A stretch of DNA of 31,663 nucleotides. Source: an uncultured Desulfovibrio sp. (GTDB lineage Bacteria > Desulfobacterota > Desulfovibrionia > Desulfovibrionales > Desulfovibrionaceae). Both the position numbers and the translations under genes were made by a program. Below the pieces are notes generated by a model. The model made no database searches, had not been told where the DNA came from, and saw nothing but the letters and a program-made list of their open reading frames with translations. Numbering within the stretch: position 1 is the first letter of the stretch; each line of letters begins with the position of its first letter. Shown here piece by piece: positions 30,726 to 31,663 of this stretch. The stretch spans positions 1 through 31,663 of the forward strand of contig URBN01000023.1 of the NCBI GenBank assembly GCA_900546145.1, written 5' to 3'.

Positions 30726-31391
30726 ATGGATCTTCTGACTTTTATCATGTGCTGGATCGTTTTCGCGGTCATCGCCGGATGGCGTTTCTACATCTGGAAA
30801 AATGAGAGCAAAGCCGGCATTACCCTGGAAGACAGGAACGACACCTTCGGCGCGAAATTTTTTGGCGTGAGGATGCGCACCATCGATTTCGTGCTTCTCA
30901 ACTTCGTTACCGGCAACTTCCTCTTCGCCTACTTCTGCTATGACATGTCCAAGCGCCTCAAGAAGCGTTACCCCCAGGCCGGGATCATGGTTGTTCTCGT
31001 CATCATCGGTATCGCTCTCATGATGTGGAACGCCAACCTGCTTATGGCACAGTATGACCGCGTCTTCAGCAGCCTGAAGGAAACCGGCATAGCCCAGCTT
31101 CCCGTCACCCTTGGCTGGGCCGGCACCGTCTTCGCTGTCATCAGCCTGGTGGAGCTCGTCATCCTTATCGCACTTTCCCTCATGTCCAAGGGCTATATCG
31201 AGCGCTTCATGATGGAAGAGGGCGTCGGATGCAGCATGAGCTGGATTTTCTGCCTCATTATGCCCATCTTCTACCAGTACTACTGCATCAGGAACGCGGA
31301 AAAGCGCTGCGGCAAGGAAATCCCCAACGAACAGCAGCAGGAGAATCCGCTGGATTCCGCTTCCTCTTCTGACTCGGCTGAAACGAAGTAG
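30726..31391 (+). CDS. polytopic membrane protein, unrecognised
   Basis: From the ATG at 30726 (GGAGG five bases upstream) the product has 221 residues. Five membrane helices are likely at about 4-22, 53-71, 86-102, 130-152 and 168-187. Basic loops (MSKRLKKRYPQ) face the cytoplasm. A hydrophilic tail (190-221) is Gln/Ser/Asp-rich. The residues before 30726 that keep the frame open to 30606 are not needed. I do not recognise a family. It lies 240 bases after gap, past its terminator, and is followed by two terminators, so it is probably monocistronic. Confidence 0.8.
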   Translation: MDLLTFIMCWIVFAVIAGWRFYIWKNESKAGITLEDRNDTFGAKFFGVRMRTIDFVLLNFVTGNFLFAYFCYDMSKRLKKRYPQAGIMVVLVIIGIALMMWNANLLMAQYDRVFSSLKETGIAQLPVTLGWAGTVFAVISLVELVILIALSLMSKGYIERFMMEEGVGCSMSWIFCLIMPIFYQYYCIRNAEKRCGKEIPNEQQQENPLDSASSSDSAETK

Positions 31392-31411
31392 CCAGATATC
31401 TTCTTTTCCCG

Positions 31412-31439
31412 AAAGGCCGGAGTGATTTCGCGGCCTTTT
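31412..31439 (+). terminator. first terminator after the membrane-protein gene
   Basis: AAAGGCCG (31412-31419) pairs with CGGCCTTT (31431-31438), and TTTTG completes the tail. It lies 21 bases after the stop. The same element reads AAAAGGCCG on the other strand, so it may be partly bidirectional. Confidence 0.75.
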
Positions 31440-31443
31440 GAAT

Positions 31444-31491
31444 GCGGCAGGCACGCATAATAAGACAGCGGGCCTGCCGCTTCCTTTTTTG
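31444..31491 (+). terminator. second, tandem terminator
   Basis: GCGGCAGGC (31444-31452) pairs perfectly with GCCTGCCGC (31472-31480), and TTCCTTTTTTG follows. The loop is 19 bases. Confidence 0.75.
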
Positions 31492-31611
31492 TTCAGGCTG
31501 TCCTGGGAAAAGCCTCACATCACACAGGCCGGGCCTATCGGGTTTCCCGCGCGTCAGATGCAGCGCTCTGACTGATTATCATGCCGGCAGGATGCTGTGT
31601 CCGGATGAGTA

Positions 31612-31663
31612 AACTGTACCCATTACAGTGGACAGAAAGATTTGCACACACTCCAAAAATTGG
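31612..31663. mobile_element. possible tip of an insertion sequence at the window edge
   Basis: The end of the window reads CTGTACCCATTACAGTGGACAG followed by AT-rich sequence. This is vaguely like the terminal repeats of IS3-group elements, in which a GTGGACA motif recurs. No transposase gene is visible, and the feature rests on recollection only. Confidence 0.2.

Noticed and set aside
1..31663. CRISPR array, prophage module or ribosomal RNA
   Set aside because: No regularly spaced direct repeats, phage structural genes or rRNA-like sequence were seen when reading the window.

Overview
The window reads as a stretch of chromosome from a Gram-negative anaerobe. My best guess is a host-associated member of the Desulfovibrionaceae (Desulfovibrio/Bilophila/Mailhella type). 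That guess rests on gene content and on remembered family distributions, not on a search. Most genes are GC-rich and closely packed. An exception is about 2.6-5.6 kb, where a Fic gene and AT-rich, hairpin-containing DNA look like a later insertion.

Layout. 1-2.4 kb (minus): a truncated tRNA-Pro(GGG) with a good promoter, then an EF-hand/membrane protein split in two by one in-frame amber codon. 2.6-5.6 kb: a Fic protein with an NVG[IV] tandem-repeat linker, an AT-rich spacer, a secreted LprI-like protein, and two IS200/IS605-like palindromes. 5.6-7.1 kb (minus): an unknown cytoplasmic protein and a METTL21/NNT1-type methyltransferase. 7.7-11 kb (plus): a small membrane protein, then an AEC transporter, a LysO lysine exporter in two coupled halves, and a flavodoxin-fold oxidoreductase with a His-rich tail, closed by a strong bidirectional terminator. 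11-13.8 kb (minus): a class V aminotransferase and an NSS sodium symporter. 14-16.4 kb (plus): a 781-residue protein built on seven degenerate copies of a roughly 60-residue unit that I do not recognise.

16.5-25.9 kb (minus) is a storage-polysaccharide cluster. A sigma-70-type promoter drives debranching enzyme, GT4 glycosyltransferase and GH57 enzyme with one-base overlap or one-base spacing. After a hairpin and a 470-base gap comes a 1416-residue fusion of a GT3-type glycogen synthase with a GT35 alpha-glucan phosphorylase. Together these can build, trim and phosphorolyse an alpha-1,4/1,6-glucan. GAPDH, the lower-glycolysis gene, lies about 4 kb away at 29.5 kb.

26.2-31.7 kb: a ferredoxin-nitroreductase and a CarD-family RNA polymerase regulator (minus), then a tRNase Z-like metallohydrolase, GAPDH and a membrane protein (plus), ending in tandem terminators and a possible insertion-sequence tip at the right edge. 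The strongest candidates for something undescribed are the seven-repeat protein and the amber-split EF-hand protein.
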